A stretch of DNA of 64,000 nucleotides from Caballeronia sordidicola (GTDB taxonomy: Bacteria; Pseudomonadota; Gammaproteobacteria; Burkholderiales; Burkholderiaceae). The stretch is from the NCBI RefSeq assembly GCF_000729995.1, contig NZ_JNFG01000023.1, positions 1 through 64,000 of the forward strand, in the 5' to 3' direction. Positions 54,410 through 63,239 of the stretch are shown here, one piece after another (positions within the stretch are counted from its first letter, which is position 1; each line of letters opens with the position of its first letter). Position numbers and translations under genes: made by a program. The notes below the pieces were generated by a model. That model was given only the letters and a program-made list of their open reading frames with translations, was not told the DNA's origin and did no database searches.

Positions 54410-55348
54410 ATGACGGCTTACGAAGCGAGACGTGTGCCCATGTCCGGATACCTGTCGAATCAAAAGCTGCGCCGGTTCGCCTCGATCGTGGCGCTCGTTG
54501 TCGCCCTGACCCTGGTTGGCGTCAAAGCCTGGGCATGGCTTGCCACAGGCTCGATCTCGCTACTCACCTCTGCAGCCGACGGTCTGGTCGATGTCGTCGC
54601 ATCCTTCGTCACATTTCTGGGCGTCCGGTACGCTGGGCGCCCTGTCGACCGGGGTCATCGCTATGGACATGGCAAAGCGGAAGCCGTGGCCGCGCTGGTG
54701 CAGGCGTTGTTGCTAACGGGCGCGGCCGTGGGACTCGGGATTGAATCCGTCCAGCGCCTGTTCGTCCCGCAACCGCTCACGGATATGGGCTTCGGCTTGT
54801 GGGTGATCATTGCCAGCCTGGTTGCTGCAAGCGGGCTCGTCGCATTGCAGACCTATGTCGTCAAACGCACGGGGTCCACGGCAATCGCGGCGGACCGGGC
54901 GCATTACGTCACCGACGTTGCGGTGAATATTGCCGTGCTGGTCGCGCTGGCACTTGAACGATTCCTTGCCTGGAACCGGGCCGACGCAATAGGCGCGCTA
55001 GCCATTTCCGGCTACATGCTGTGGAATGCGCGGGGCATGGCCCTGCAAGCGTTGAATCAGTTACTCGATCGGGAACTCGATACGTCTGACCGGGAGCGGG
55101 TCCGGTCCGCTGTGCTCGGTTGCGAAGGTGTTCTGGGCGTTCATGACATCAGGACCCGAAATGGCGGAGACCGTGTGTTCGTGGAGTTTCACGTTGAGGT
55201 GGATGGCGCCATGTCCGTTGAACAGGGCCACACCATTGGAGATCATGCGGAAGACGCTGTGAGATCGATATTCCAGGCGGCAGATGTGGTTGCTCATCTG
55301 GAGCCCGCCGGCATTGATGATCGGCGCCTGGACGATTTGGTCAAGTGA
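54410..55348 (+). CDS. Cation diffusion facilitator (FieF-like)
   Basis: A 312-residue metal exporter of the CDF family. About six TM helices cover 25-215. The metal-site Asp/His residues appear as SAADGLVDVVASF (helix 2) and DRAHYVTDVAVN (helix 5, HxxxD), with HRYGHGKAEAVAALVQ between helices. The cytoplasmic CTD (about 220-300) has VHDIRTRNGGDRVFVEFHVEVD. Likely substrates are iron, zinc or cadmium; the D-D/H-D quartet fits FieF/YiiP. The gene stands alone. An internal ATG (54440) could be the true start. Confidence 0.92.
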   Translation: MTAYEARRVPMSGYLSNQKLRRFASIVALVVALTLVGVKAWAWLATGSISLLTSAADGLVDVVASFVTFLGVRYAGRPVDRGHRYGHGKAEAVAALVQALLLTGAAVGLGIESVQRLFVPQPLTDMGFGLWVIIASLVAASGLVALQTYVVKRTGSTAIAADRAHYVTDVAVNIAVLVALALERFLAWNRADAIGALAISGYMLWNARGMALQALNQLLDRELDTSDRERVRSAVLGCEGVLGVHDIRTRNGGDRVFVEFHVEVDGAMSVEQGHTIGDHAEDAVRSIFQAADVVAHLEPAGIDDRRLDDLVK

Positions 55349-55434
55349 TCCAGCGAGCAGTGCACGATCGAGATCGACTGATCGTGGGACATCAACGCGC
55401 GATCCATTGCGGTACGCTCTCGCCTTCCGATTGC

Positions 55435-55905
55435 CTACTCAGGCACTGCGCCCTTCCCTGGATCAGCGCCAGCGGAAAACTGACGAAACTCCCTTTCTGC
55501 ATGCGTAATCAGTTCGGCGCATGTGACATACATCCATGCGGGGTTCCCGTCGGTCGTGTACATCCCGCGGCACAAGCCTTTTACGCGAATCGTCGAACTG
55601 CCAGTGCCGTCGCCCATGAGGGTGCGCGACGCCCATAAATAAAGAACACCTGATTCATGCGGCTCCGCTGTCTCGATGACCGTTTTGTTCGCGCGAATAA
55701 TGTTCGTCACCGAGTGCTGCGTAACGAATTCCCGAGTCCTTTGCCACATCGCGTCGCACGCCACCTGCCCCACGCAGTCTATCGCTGCGTCATCGCGAGC
55801 CACATCTAAAGCAACCTCGTAACGATGACTGTCTATTGGGGACCCGCTCATAGTGCAAGCGCCGAGACCCGCGACTGCCATCATTAATGCAAGTCTTCGT
55901 TTCAT
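55435..55905 (-). CDS. Hypothetical lipoprotein
   Basis: A 156-residue predicted lipoprotein. MKRRLALMMAVAGLGAC gives a lipobox with Cys17. The mature domain has cysteines at ACDAMW and CRGMYTT and CAEL, possibly disulfide-bonded. GGGAAG precedes ATG 55905; the frame continues to 56019 without a better start. No family known to me. It lies between the CDF gene (convergent) and the Anr-box/GH65-remnant region, whose box is about 256 bp upstream of this start. Confidence 0.75.
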   Translation of the reverse strand: MKRRLALMMAVAGLGACTMSGSPIDSHRYEVALDVARDDAAIDCVGQVACDAMWQRTREFVTQHSVTNIIRANKTVIETAEPHESGVLYLWASRTLMGDGTGSSTIRVKGLCRGMYTTDGNPAWMYVTCAELITHAEREFRQFSAGADPGKGAVPE

Positions 55906-56160
55906 AGTCTTCCCAGCCATTTTCGAGGCAATCGTTAAATGCCAGGCCTCAGATCCTCGTAGCAGATACCGCGGGCAGTCTCCGTTCGAAACGTGGTTTA
56001 CCCAACGGCTGCATTTCAATAAGCAGTTCGAAATAATCGATCACGGATTGCAGCAAGAGACATATTTCTCTTTCGGTTCTACCTCCCGTTGCGACGTAAA
56101 CCCCGTTTAGTTAGAAACCGCTCGCTCTTTTCATTGCATCACGCACTGGCACCCCGCCGT

Positions 56161-56174
56161 TGATCTGTATCAAC
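56161..56174. promoter_or_regulatory. Perfect FNR/Anr box
   Basis: TTGATCTGTATCAA matches the FNR/Anr consensus TTGAT-N4-ATCAA at every position. In Burkholderia, Anr-type regulators bind such sites under oxygen limitation. Its position is odd: 36 bp past the end of a dead GH65 fragment and 256 bp upstream of the lipoprotein start, so it may be an orphan of a deleted gene or may act from a long leader. Confidence 0.7.
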
Positions 56175-56209
56175 GTTGTCGGGCATTTGCCGTGTTGCGG
56201 CAGGAAGAT

Positions 56210-56672
56210 CATCCACTGTCGGAATCCGTTGCGACCGAAAGCGCCCGCGCACGGCTTAGCTCGAAGGCCTTTCCGCTGACAACGACCGTCATTGGCTCTC
56301 CTGCATTCAGTGTCACCTCAAGGGTTACCGTGGCACGTATGATCCCGACTCTGAGGTGCCGGCCGCGCCACTGCAGTCCAAAACGAAGGCTCTGCCATGC
56401 GGCCGGAACGTGCGGATCCAGGGCCGAATGGTCAGCGTGCAGCGATAGCCCCGCAAAACCGAGCGCAACGATAAGGCCGTTGCCATTGCAAGGCGTTTTC
56501 CAGACGACGTCTTATTCCATACGCCCAGATCCTGCTCGACATGCTCGGGTAAAAGCCCCGTGTCCGACACTACAAGGGCCACGTTGAGCGTGATTTCGCC
56601 TTCGCCCCGCTCAAACTCCATCTGAAAGAGTTGCGGGCCGATCGCACGATGGCTGAGGGACGCGAGGTGCAT
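56210..56672 (-). pseudogene. Remnant of a GH65-type glycoside phosphorylase
   Basis: The minus-strand frame ending at 56210 reads GNGLIVALGFAGLSLHADHS, ALDPHVPAAWQSLRFGLQWR, then GRHLRV and LNAGEPMTVVVSGKAFEL. The pattern of PHVPAAWQSLRF.LQWRGR.L.V is the C-terminal domain of GH65 maltose/trehalose-type phosphorylases. Upstream (56485-56672) another frame encodes MHLASLSHRAIGPQLFQMEF ... DTGLLPEHVEQDLGVW, protein-like and perhaps a second piece of the same gene. The central catalytic barrel is missing. Confidence 0.6.
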
Positions 56673-56723
56673 GCTTCGTAGCCGGACCGAGATCGTTCGT
56701 AGAGAGTCGCGTCAGTGGTCGCC

Positions 56724-57521
56724 TCACCGCGAAGCACGGTTGCCTTTCGTCCAGTATCCTTCTTTGCTATGGAACGTGTGCAGCGCTGCTTCGTAGGTAC
56801 GACTCAGCGGCACCAGATCGTCGTAGTCCGGGCACTTCTTGATCGCTTCACGTGTGAGGCCGGTGACAATGCTGGAGCCGAACCAATCGACAGAGTCAAC
56901 CCACTCAGTCGCCAAAAGCACGGTCTTTCCTCCGGGCCACCAGTTTCGAGTGTCGACCGTCACGTAACGAATGACCCATGCTTCATCATCGAAGATGAAG
57001 CCAGACACGTGACCTATGCTCCCGTCTCGCGCCTCGATGTGGTAACCCGTCACAGCCTCGGTACTTCGCAGATGCACATCCTCCGATTGCGCGTCGTCCT
57101 CAAGTTCATCCGGATCGAGTGATGCCGTCTGGATACCCGGGCCGATCTGCATTGAACCGAGCACCGGGAAACCGCCCATTCCCCACGAGTCGCTCCCGCC
57201 CCAGTACTCTGGATAGCCGTAGTAGCGGAGATAGTCCAGCTCACGCTGACGAGACACCGGTTGTTGCGTATTGATACTCGGGCTGTTCTTCACCTGCTCG
57301 CGCGTCAGATCCACAGACACCGTGCTCGCGCCTGGGTCCGTATGTTTAACGGAATAGGGTGAAATCAATACGCGATGACCATTGAGCCAGTTTCCCGTAT
57401 CGACAACGAGATAACGGACACCCCATGCCTCATCATCAAAATAGACTTCGTCGACGCTACCCAATACTCCATCACGTGCAGCGACCGCGCTACCCTTAAG
57501 ACTTTCCATGCTTCTCAACAT
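56724..57521 (-). CDS. Double PRC-barrel domain protein
   Basis: A 265-residue protein with two copies of the PRC-barrel domain, residues about 1-75 (DGVLGSVDEVYFDDEAWGVRYLVVDTGNW) and about 155-235 (DGSIGHVSGFIFDDEAWVIRYVTVDTRNW), joined by a Tyr/Gly/Pro-rich acidic linker. The shared FDDEAW..RY..VDT.NW motif shows internal duplication. PRC-barrels bind proteins or RNA; this tandem type is common in stress-linked genes. It lies 163 bp after the thioredoxin-like gene on the same strand. An ATG at 57509 is an alternative start. Confidence 0.92.
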   Translation of the reverse strand: MLRSMESLKGSAVAARDGVLGSVDEVYFDDEAWGVRYLVVDTGNWLNGHRVLISPYSVKHTDPGASTVSVDLTREQVKNSPSINTQQPVSRQRELDYLRYYGYPEYWGGSDSWGMGGFPVLGSMQIGPGIQTASLDPDELEDDAQSEDVHLRSTEAVTGYHIEARDGSIGHVSGFIFDDEAWVIRYVTVDTRNWWPGGKTVLLATEWVDSVDWFGSSIVTGLTREAIKKCPDYDDLVPLSRTYEAALHTFHSKEGYWTKGNRASR

Positions 57522-57684
57522 GCTAAATACTCCTCATATTAGAGCTGGCAACAAGCCTGGCCGCAGGTTGCGGAAACGATCAGAGCAAGCTTCGCGCGTC
57601 CGTGACACTGTTGTAGATCGTCACCGCCGAGCCGTGATGATTTTCAGACAACAGTGCACTTCCAGGGCCGACAAGACACTTTTA

Positions 57685-58119
57685 CTACGTTGTCTTCTCG
57701 AGATGCGGTTGCAGCCAAAGATCGAGCTGCCCCGCAGTCATCGCGCCGCAGTGGCGTTCTATCTCCTGCCCATTCCTGAAAATGACAAGCGAGGGGACGC
57801 ATTCAATTCCGTAGCGTTGGGCGAGCGATGCCTCCCTGTCCGTTTCCACTTTCGCAAACAATGCCCGCCCGGCGAGCTTACGAGCGCCAGTGGAAAAATG
57901 GGGCAACATCGCCTTCGATACGTTGCACCATCGGGCCCAGAAATGAATGACGATTGGCAGGTCGGACGCACCAACATACTGATCGAACGTAGCCGCGGTT
58001 AGTGAAATCGGACCACCGACGGACGATCGTTTGTGGGCAGGGATCCGCGCAGGGGTAGCGGCAATCGATTCGGGTGAAAACCCCTTCGAAACCGGGTCGT
58101 TTCCATAAAGCCTGTTCAT
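57685..58119 (-). CDS. Thioredoxin-fold protein with CXXS active site (TrxC-like)
   Basis: A 144-residue protein aligned by eye with thioredoxin 2 (TrxC). The N-terminal 35 residues occupy the place of the TrxC zinc finger (ATPARIPAHKRSSVGG) but have lost all its cysteines. The active site, normally WCGPCK, reads WCNVSK (C65, S68), a CXXS type. The cis-Pro loop is intact (ECVPSLVIF, P109). CXXS thioredoxins cannot reduce disulfides by the two-Cys mechanism and tend to be isomerases or trapping chaperones. The PRC gene lies downstream. Start ATG 58119. Confidence 0.88.
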   Translation of the reverse strand: MNRLYGNDPVSKGFSPESIAATPARIPAHKRSSVGGPISLTAATFDQYVGASDLPIVIHFWARWCNVSKAMLPHFSTGARKLAGRALFAKVETDREASLAQRYGIECVPSLVIFRNGQEIERHCGAMTAGQLDLWLQPHLEKTT

Positions 58120-58255
58120 ATTCCACTCCGCAGTTCATCCTTACAACGGCCCGCACGTGGTCGCTTGTAATCGGGCAGCGTTTCCGGTTCCTGGTCCCGG
58201 GTCTGTGTAAGTTCGTGTTAACAACAATATCCGCAACACGCGCGTTTGGCTTGCG

Positions 58256-58366
58256 TCAGATCAAGATCACACGCCGTTGATTTATTCGACCAACGAGTTC
58301 CCGCAGGCTTAGGACCGCCTTAGCCGGGTCGAATTGACCTGCGTAGCCTCCGGGCGTTTCGCGCTA
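58256..58366 (-). other. Short protein-like fragment, unidentified
   Basis: One minus-strand frame bounded by stops encodes ETPGGYAGQFDPAKAVLSLR and then ELVGRINQRRVILI up to a stop at 58256. The composition is gene-like but there is no start codon. It may be the end of an unrelated decayed gene next to the truncated alcohol dehydrogenase. I cannot name the family. Confidence 0.25.
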
Positions 58367-58378
58367 TTACTTCGACAG

Positions 58379-58750
58379 CTATTCCTTGGTGAAATTCGAT
58401 GCCTCGCAGTTGTGCGCGGGCATATTTTTCGACTTGAGCTCGGCCGGCCGCTGGGTGGTGCAGAACGGACAAACGCCACAGGTGTGACCCAACCATGGAA
58501 TACCGACCCGCTCACCCAGCTGCAGGCCTTCGACGTCTGCCCCGAGAGCATCAATGCGTCCAATAATCTCGTGGCCGGGAATGATAGGTACTTGCGGATG
58601 CGCGAGCTCACCGTCGACAACATGAAGGTCCGTGCGACAAACACCGCACGCGCCCACCTTCACGCGAATCTGGTTCGGACCAGGTTCCCGGTCGGCGAGC
58701 TCGGTCCATTCGAGCGCACCGCCGACCTTGTTCAGCACCATTGCATGCAT
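58379..58750 (-). pseudogene. Truncated zinc alcohol dehydrogenase
   Basis: The first 104 codons match the N-terminal catalytic domain of zinc ADH: GACGVCRTDLH (C38), PGHEIIGRI (H60), and part of the structural-zinc lobe, CGVCPFC (C91, C94, C97), then 19 unrelated residues and a stop. The fourth structural-zinc Cys and the whole NAD domain (about 200 residues) are missing. GGAG precedes ATG 58750. It is a 3'-deleted paralogue beside the intact AdhP. Confidence 0.8.
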
Positions 58751-58839
58751 CGCTCTCTCCGTTTTCATGACCTTGAGCAACGTGGCCCGCTTCCCTGTTT
58801 GACGGCTATTTAAATCCTGAGCCTGGCAATGCCCAGCAC

Positions 58840-59874
58840 TTAATGATTGGTGAACTCCAGCACCACGCGCGAAGGAACGTCGCCATGGGCCAGCCGATGG
58901 AACACGTCGTTGATCGCCGATAGCGGCTGCAACTCAATATCCGCCTTCACTTTCCCGTCGGCAGCAAAGGCAAGTGTTTCGGCCATGTCGCGGCGATTAC
59001 CGACGAACGAGCCCTTGATCGTGATGCAGTTGGCCACCACGTCGAACAACGGAGTCGGGAATTCGCCCGGCGGCAACCCCACCAAAACGCAGGTTCCGTG
59101 CTTGCGGGTCATGCCTACACCCTGCTTGAACGCCCCTAGCGATGGTGCGGTAATCAGCACACCATGAGCGCCGCCACCGGTGGCCTTCTTGACGGCGGCG
59201 ATCGGATCTTCGTCCCGGGCGTTGACCATTACGTCCGCGCCCAGACGTTTAGCGTGGGCGAGCTTGCCCTCGTCGATGTCGACCGCACAAACGTGCAGAC
59301 CCATGGCCTTGGCGTACTGGATACCCAAATGTCCCAAGCCTCCGACGCCCGAAATGACGACCCATTCGCCCGGGCGGGCCTGCGTTTCCTTGATGCCCTT
59401 GTAAGACGTGATGCCGGCGCAGATAAGCGGAGCTGCATCCCGGGCGGCCAGATGCGCCGGGATGTGCGCTACGTAGTTGGGGTCCGCGAGGATGTACTCG
59501 GCGAAGCCACCGTTTTTCGTGTAGCCGCCGAACTGAGCTTGCGCACACACGGGTTCACGCGCCGCGAGGCAATATTCGCAATGTCCACATGCCGAATAAA
59601 GCCAGGGCACACCAACACGGTCCCCTTCTTTCACGGCCGTGACACCCGCGCCGATGGCGGTGACTATGCCGATACCCTCATGGCCCGGGATGAACGGCAA
59701 CGTGGGCTTCAAAGGCCAGTCGCCGTTCGCCGCATGCAGATCGGTATGACAGACGCCACAGGCCTCGGTCTTGACCAGTATCTGCCCAGTACCGGGCGTT
59801 GGAATGTCGACTTCCTTCAACACCAGTGGCTTGCCGAACGCTTCGACAACAGCCGCCTGCATTTTGCTTTTCAT
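58840..59874 (-). CDS. adhP: Zinc-dependent alcohol dehydrogenase
   Basis: A 344-residue medium-chain ADH, close to AdhP. Catalytic zinc ligands are C42 (EACGVCHTDLH), H65 and E66 (IPGHEGIG), plus C-region Cys; structural zinc uses C96, C99, C102 and C110. The NAD site is VVISGVGGLGHLG. Ethanol/acetaldehyde interconversion is the family role, useful for fermentation. The gene lies 127 bp after arcC's stop on the same strand, so it may be read from the arc operon or its own promoter. It is followed by the truncated ADH. Confidence 0.95.
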   Translation of the reverse strand: MKSKMQAAVVEAFGKPLVLKEVDIPTPGTGQILVKTEACGVCHTDLHAANGDWPLKPTLPFIPGHEGIGIVTAIGAGVTAVKEGDRVGVPWLYSACGHCEYCLAAREPVCAQAQFGGYTKNGGFAEYILADPNYVAHIPAHLAARDAAPLICAGITSYKGIKETQARPGEWVVISGVGGLGHLGIQYAKAMGLHVCAVDIDEGKLAHAKRLGADVMVNARDEDPIAAVKKATGGGAHGVLITAPSLGAFKQGVGMTRKHGTCVLVGLPPGEFPTPLFDVVANCITIKGSFVGNRRDMAETLAFAADGKVKADIELQPLSAINDVFHRLAHGDVPSRVVLEFTNH

Positions 59875-60001
59875 GATTTTCGCCTCAGTTGAAACGTGTC
59901 TGGCGCTTTACGCCACTGCAGGCAAAGTCAGCCTCTGACCGCCTCGATTGTCTTGATGAGCACCGTCTGCGCATCGCCGTAGACCATGTCGCAGTTATCC
60001 C

Positions 60002-60931
60002 TCAAGACGGCTGCGTAGCTACCGCCTCTTCAATGCCGGTCGCCGTGGCATCGATCGATGTCCCGGCTTGGCCGGCGATCATTGCCTCGATGTCGCTCAA
60101 CGCACCGATGACCGCCCGGCGACCCGTGCGGCTCGCAAAGTCGCAAGCTGCTTCCACCTTTGGCGCCATGGATCCAGCCGGGAACGCCAGCTCGCCAAGC
60201 GCTGCCGGATTTGCTCGCGCGACCAAGCGCGACGACGGCTTGCCCCAGTCGAGATAAACCCCTTGCACGTCAGTCGCGATTACAAACAAATCCGCCTTGA
60301 GTTCAGCCGCGAGCATCGCTGCGCTGCGGTCCTTGTCGACCACTGCCTCCACACCGCGATGCTGCCCTTGTGCGTCAGCGACTACCGGAATCCCGCCGCC
60401 CCCGGCGCAGATCACCACACAATTGTGTTCCAGCAACCAGCGCACAGGCTCTATCTCGAGCATGCGCACCGGCTTTGGACTCGGTACGACACGCTGTAAC
60501 TTGTCGCCTTGTGCAGCCACGGTCCAGCCTTTTCCCTGCGATGCCACCGCCGCTTCGGCGACCGTGTACCTGGACCCGATCGGTTTGTCGGGGTGTTCGA
60601 AAGCCGGATCGGACGCGCTCACTTCAACCATGCTCAGCAAGCTCACGCAAGCCCGTCCTGCAGGCAGCAGGTTGCGCATTTCCTGCTCGATCATGTAACC
60701 GATCATGCCTTCCGTTTCCGCGTCGAGGACATCCAGCGGGAAGCTGCCCGCCTGCAGCGCGAGCATGCCAACCTGCGGTCCGTTGCCATGCACGATCACG
60801 AGATCGTTGCCGGCCGCTGCCTTCGCGAGTTGTGCGGCAGCGATCCGGACGTTGTTGCGCTGTACTTCGGCGCTGACCGCCTCACCGTGCTTGAGCAACG
60901 CGTTACCGCCCAATGCGATTACCATCAGCAT
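60002..60931 (-). CDS. arcC: Carbamate kinase
   Basis: A 309-residue kinase making ATP from carbamoyl phosphate, the last step of arginine deiminase catabolism. Family motifs: MVIALGGNALLKHGE, VIVHGNGPQVGMLAL, VVICAGGGGIPVV, VVDKDRSAAMLA, and GSMAPKVEAACDF. AGGAG six bases before ATG 60931 fixes the start (60925 is a second option; the frame extends to 61012 inside arcB). It begins 10 bp after arcB, so it is certainly co-transcribed. Confidence 0.95.
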   Translation of the reverse strand: MLMVIALGGNALLKHGEAVSAEVQRNNVRIAAAQLAKAAAGNDLVIVHGNGPQVGMLALQAGSFPLDVLDAETEGMIGYMIEQEMRNLLPAGRACVSLLSMVEVSASDPAFEHPDKPIGSRYTVAEAAVASQGKGWTVAAQGDKLQRVVPSPKPVRMLEIEPVRWLLEHNCVVICAGGGGIPVVADAQGQHRGVEAVVDKDRSAAMLAAELKADLFVIATDVQGVYLDWGKPSSRLVARANPAALGELAFPAGSMAPKVEAACDFASRTGRRAVIGALSDIEAMIAGQAGTSIDATATGIEEAVATQPS

Positions 60932-60941
60932 TGCGTTCTCC

Positions 60942-61943
60942 TCACTCGGCCAGCGTAGCGACGAGAATAGCCTTGATCGTGTGGAGGCGGTTTTCTGCCT
61001 GCTCGAAAACAATCGACGCGTCCGACTCGAATACGTCGTCTGTCACTTCTACGCCATTCAGCAAGCCATATTTCTCGCCGATCTGCTTGCCGATCTCCGT
61101 CTTGGTGTCGTGAAGCGCGGGCAGGCAATGCATGAACTTCACGCGCGGATTGCCGCTGGCCGCAAGCAAGGACGCATTCACCTGGAAGGGCAGCAACTCC
61201 TCGATCCGTTCGCCCCATTTTTCAAACGGCTCACCCATCGATACCCAGACGTCGGTATAAATGAAATCGACCCCCTTCACCGCTTCCGCCGGTGTTTCCG
61301 TTAGCGTCAAACGACCTCCGCTAGCGGCCGCGAACGTGCGGCACTGCGCGATCAGGTCGTCGTGCGGCCACAAGCGGCGCGGCGCACACAGGCGTACGTC
61401 CATGCCGAGCTTCGTGCCCACGATCATCAACGAATTGCCCGTGTTGTTATGGGCATCGCCTATATAGCAGTAGCTGATTTCGTGGATCGGCTTGTCGCTG
61501 AATTCGTGCATGGTCAGCACGTCGGCGAGCATCTGGGTCGGGTGGAACTCATCAGTGAGCCCGTTGTACACGGGTACCCCTGCGTACTTGGCGAGTTCAT
61601 CCACAATCTCCTGACCATACCCCCGGTATTCGATCGCATCGTACATGCGGCCAAGCACGCGCGCGGTATCTTTCATCGACTCCTTGTGACCGATCTGGGA
61701 CGCGCCCGGATCGATATAGGTGACATGAGCGCCCTGATCATGAGCCGCGACTTCGAATGCGCAACGCGTACGGGTCGAGGTCTTTTCGAAGATCAGTGCA
61801 ATGTTCTTGCCCACCAGACGCGCGATTTCCGTGCCGGCATATTTCGCGCGTTTAAGATCCCGCGACAGATCCAGCAGATAGCGAATCTGACGCGGCGTGT
61901 ATTCGATCAGCGTCAGGAAACTGCGGTTATGTACATTGAACAC
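60942..61943 (-). CDS. arcB: Catabolic ornithine carbamoyltransferase
   Basis: A 333-residue transcarbamylase. Carbamoyl-phosphate site STRTR (in FEKTSTRTRCAFE), HPTQ, and the ornithine/loop motif MHCLPA are all intact. The size and context (between arcA and arcC) mark it as the catabolic enzyme that phosphorolyses citrulline. The intergenic gaps are 42 bp to arcA and 10 bp to arcC. Confidence 0.96.
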   Translation of the reverse strand: MFNVHNRSFLTLIEYTPRQIRYLLDLSRDLKRAKYAGTEIARLVGKNIALIFEKTSTRTRCAFEVAAHDQGAHVTYIDPGASQIGHKESMKDTARVLGRMYDAIEYRGYGQEIVDELAKYAGVPVYNGLTDEFHPTQMLADVLTMHEFSDKPIHEISYCYIGDAHNNTGNSLMIVGTKLGMDVRLCAPRRLWPHDDLIAQCRTFAAASGGRLTLTETPAEAVKGVDFIYTDVWVSMGEPFEKWGERIEELLPFQVNASLLAASGNPRVKFMHCLPALHDTKTEIGKQIGEKYGLLNGVEVTDDVFESDASIVFEQAENRLHTIKAILVATLAE

Positions 61944-61985
61944 GATGAGATCCGGTTGAGAATGGATGAAAGGCGGGTGAGTGAT

Positions 61986-63209
61986 TCAGGCGTCGATCGC
62001 GTCGCGCTCGATCGGGCAACTGAGGCAATGCGTGCCACCACGTCCGCGTCCGAGTTCACCGCCCGGGATCTCGATGACCTCCACGCCCGCCTGCCGCATC
62101 TTGCGATTGGTGTAAGTGTTGCGGTCATACGCGACCACCACGCGCCGGTCGAGTGCCAGCACGTTGTTGCCGTCGTCCCATTGTTCACGCTGCGTTTCAT
62201 ACGCATCGCCGCCGGTTGTCAGAATGCGCAGTGAACCCACCCCGAGGGCATTGCTCACCACCGTCAGGAACTTGGCGTGATGGCGCTCATAGTGGATTTC
62301 GCCGGGTGCATCACCTGGATACAGGCTGGTGCAGCGGATCTCATCGGCGACCTCGGGATAGATGCTGACGAAGTCGATATCGAGAAATGAGAACACCGTG
62401 TCCAGGTGCATCGAAGCGCGACGCTTCGGGAACTCGCACGCGATCACCCGCTTGGCGCCGCCGCCCGCGAACAGATGCCGCGCAACCTGCGTGACCGCTT
62501 GCGGACTCGAGCGCTCGCCCATGCCGATCAGCACCACGCCGTTGCCAATGGACATGACGTCACCACCTTCCATTGTCTCCACGCCGAAGTTGCGATCGGG
62601 GTCGCCCCACCATGTATTCACCTGGCCGGCGAAGCGGGGATGAAAGCGGTACACAGCGGCGACCAGCAATGCTTCCTTGCGGCGCGCCGGCCAATACATG
62701 GGGTGAACCGTGACACCGCCGTAGATCCACGCGCTGGTGTCGCGCTGGAAGATCAGGTTCACGAGCGGCTGGATCACAAAGTCCGATTGCTCCAGATAGC
62801 CGCCAAAAAGGCCGCGGGCGTCGAAGGGCATTTCGGCCTTTGCCACGCCGCCGACCAGCACCTCGGCCAGTTGTGCGGCCGGCATCTGTTCGAGCCACGC
62901 GCGCAACTCTTTCAGCATCCCGGTGCCGACCTCTTCCTCGACAATACGTCGATCGAGAATCCAGTCACGCGCGATCGGGTCGCCGCATATTGCTGCAAGC
63001 AGATCGTGAAACTCCAGTACCTCGATACCCCGCTCGCGCATTACTCTCGTGAAAACATCGTGGTCTTCCATCGCCTTGTCGACCCAGATGACATCGTCGA
63101 ATAAAAGGGCTGCCGCGTTGGCGGGAGTCAGCCGCCGGTGTGCAAGACCGGGACGGCAGACCATCACCGTGCGCAGCTTGCCCGCTTCCGAATGAACGCC
63201 CAGAGCCAT
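61986..63209 (-). CDS. arcA: Arginine deiminase
   Basis: A 407-residue enzyme converting arginine to citrulline and ammonia. Substrate-site motifs FTRVMRERG, EGGDVMSIGNG, and the catalytic Cys395 in GRGGTHCLSC near the end are intact. Ammonia release also protects against acid. Gap to the upstream decarboxylase is 30 bp, so they are one transcript. The promoter lies outside the window. Confidence 0.96.
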   Translation of the reverse strand: MALGVHSEAGKLRTVMVCRPGLAHRRLTPANAAALLFDDVIWVDKAMEDHDVFTRVMRERGIEVLEFHDLLAAICGDPIARDWILDRRIVEEEVGTGMLKELRAWLEQMPAAQLAEVLVGGVAKAEMPFDARGLFGGYLEQSDFVIQPLVNLIFQRDTSAWIYGGVTVHPMYWPARRKEALLVAAVYRFHPRFAGQVNTWWGDPDRNFGVETMEGGDVMSIGNGVVLIGMGERSSPQAVTQVARHLFAGGGAKRVIACEFPKRRASMHLDTVFSFLDIDFVSIYPEVADEIRCTSLYPGDAPGEIHYERHHAKFLTVVSNALGVGSLRILTTGGDAYETQREQWDDGNNVLALDRRVVVAYDRNTYTNRKMRQAGVEVIEIPGGELGRGRGGTHCLSCPIERDAIDA

Positions 63210-63239
63210 CAGTGATTCCCCCTCATGTCTTCACGCTCT

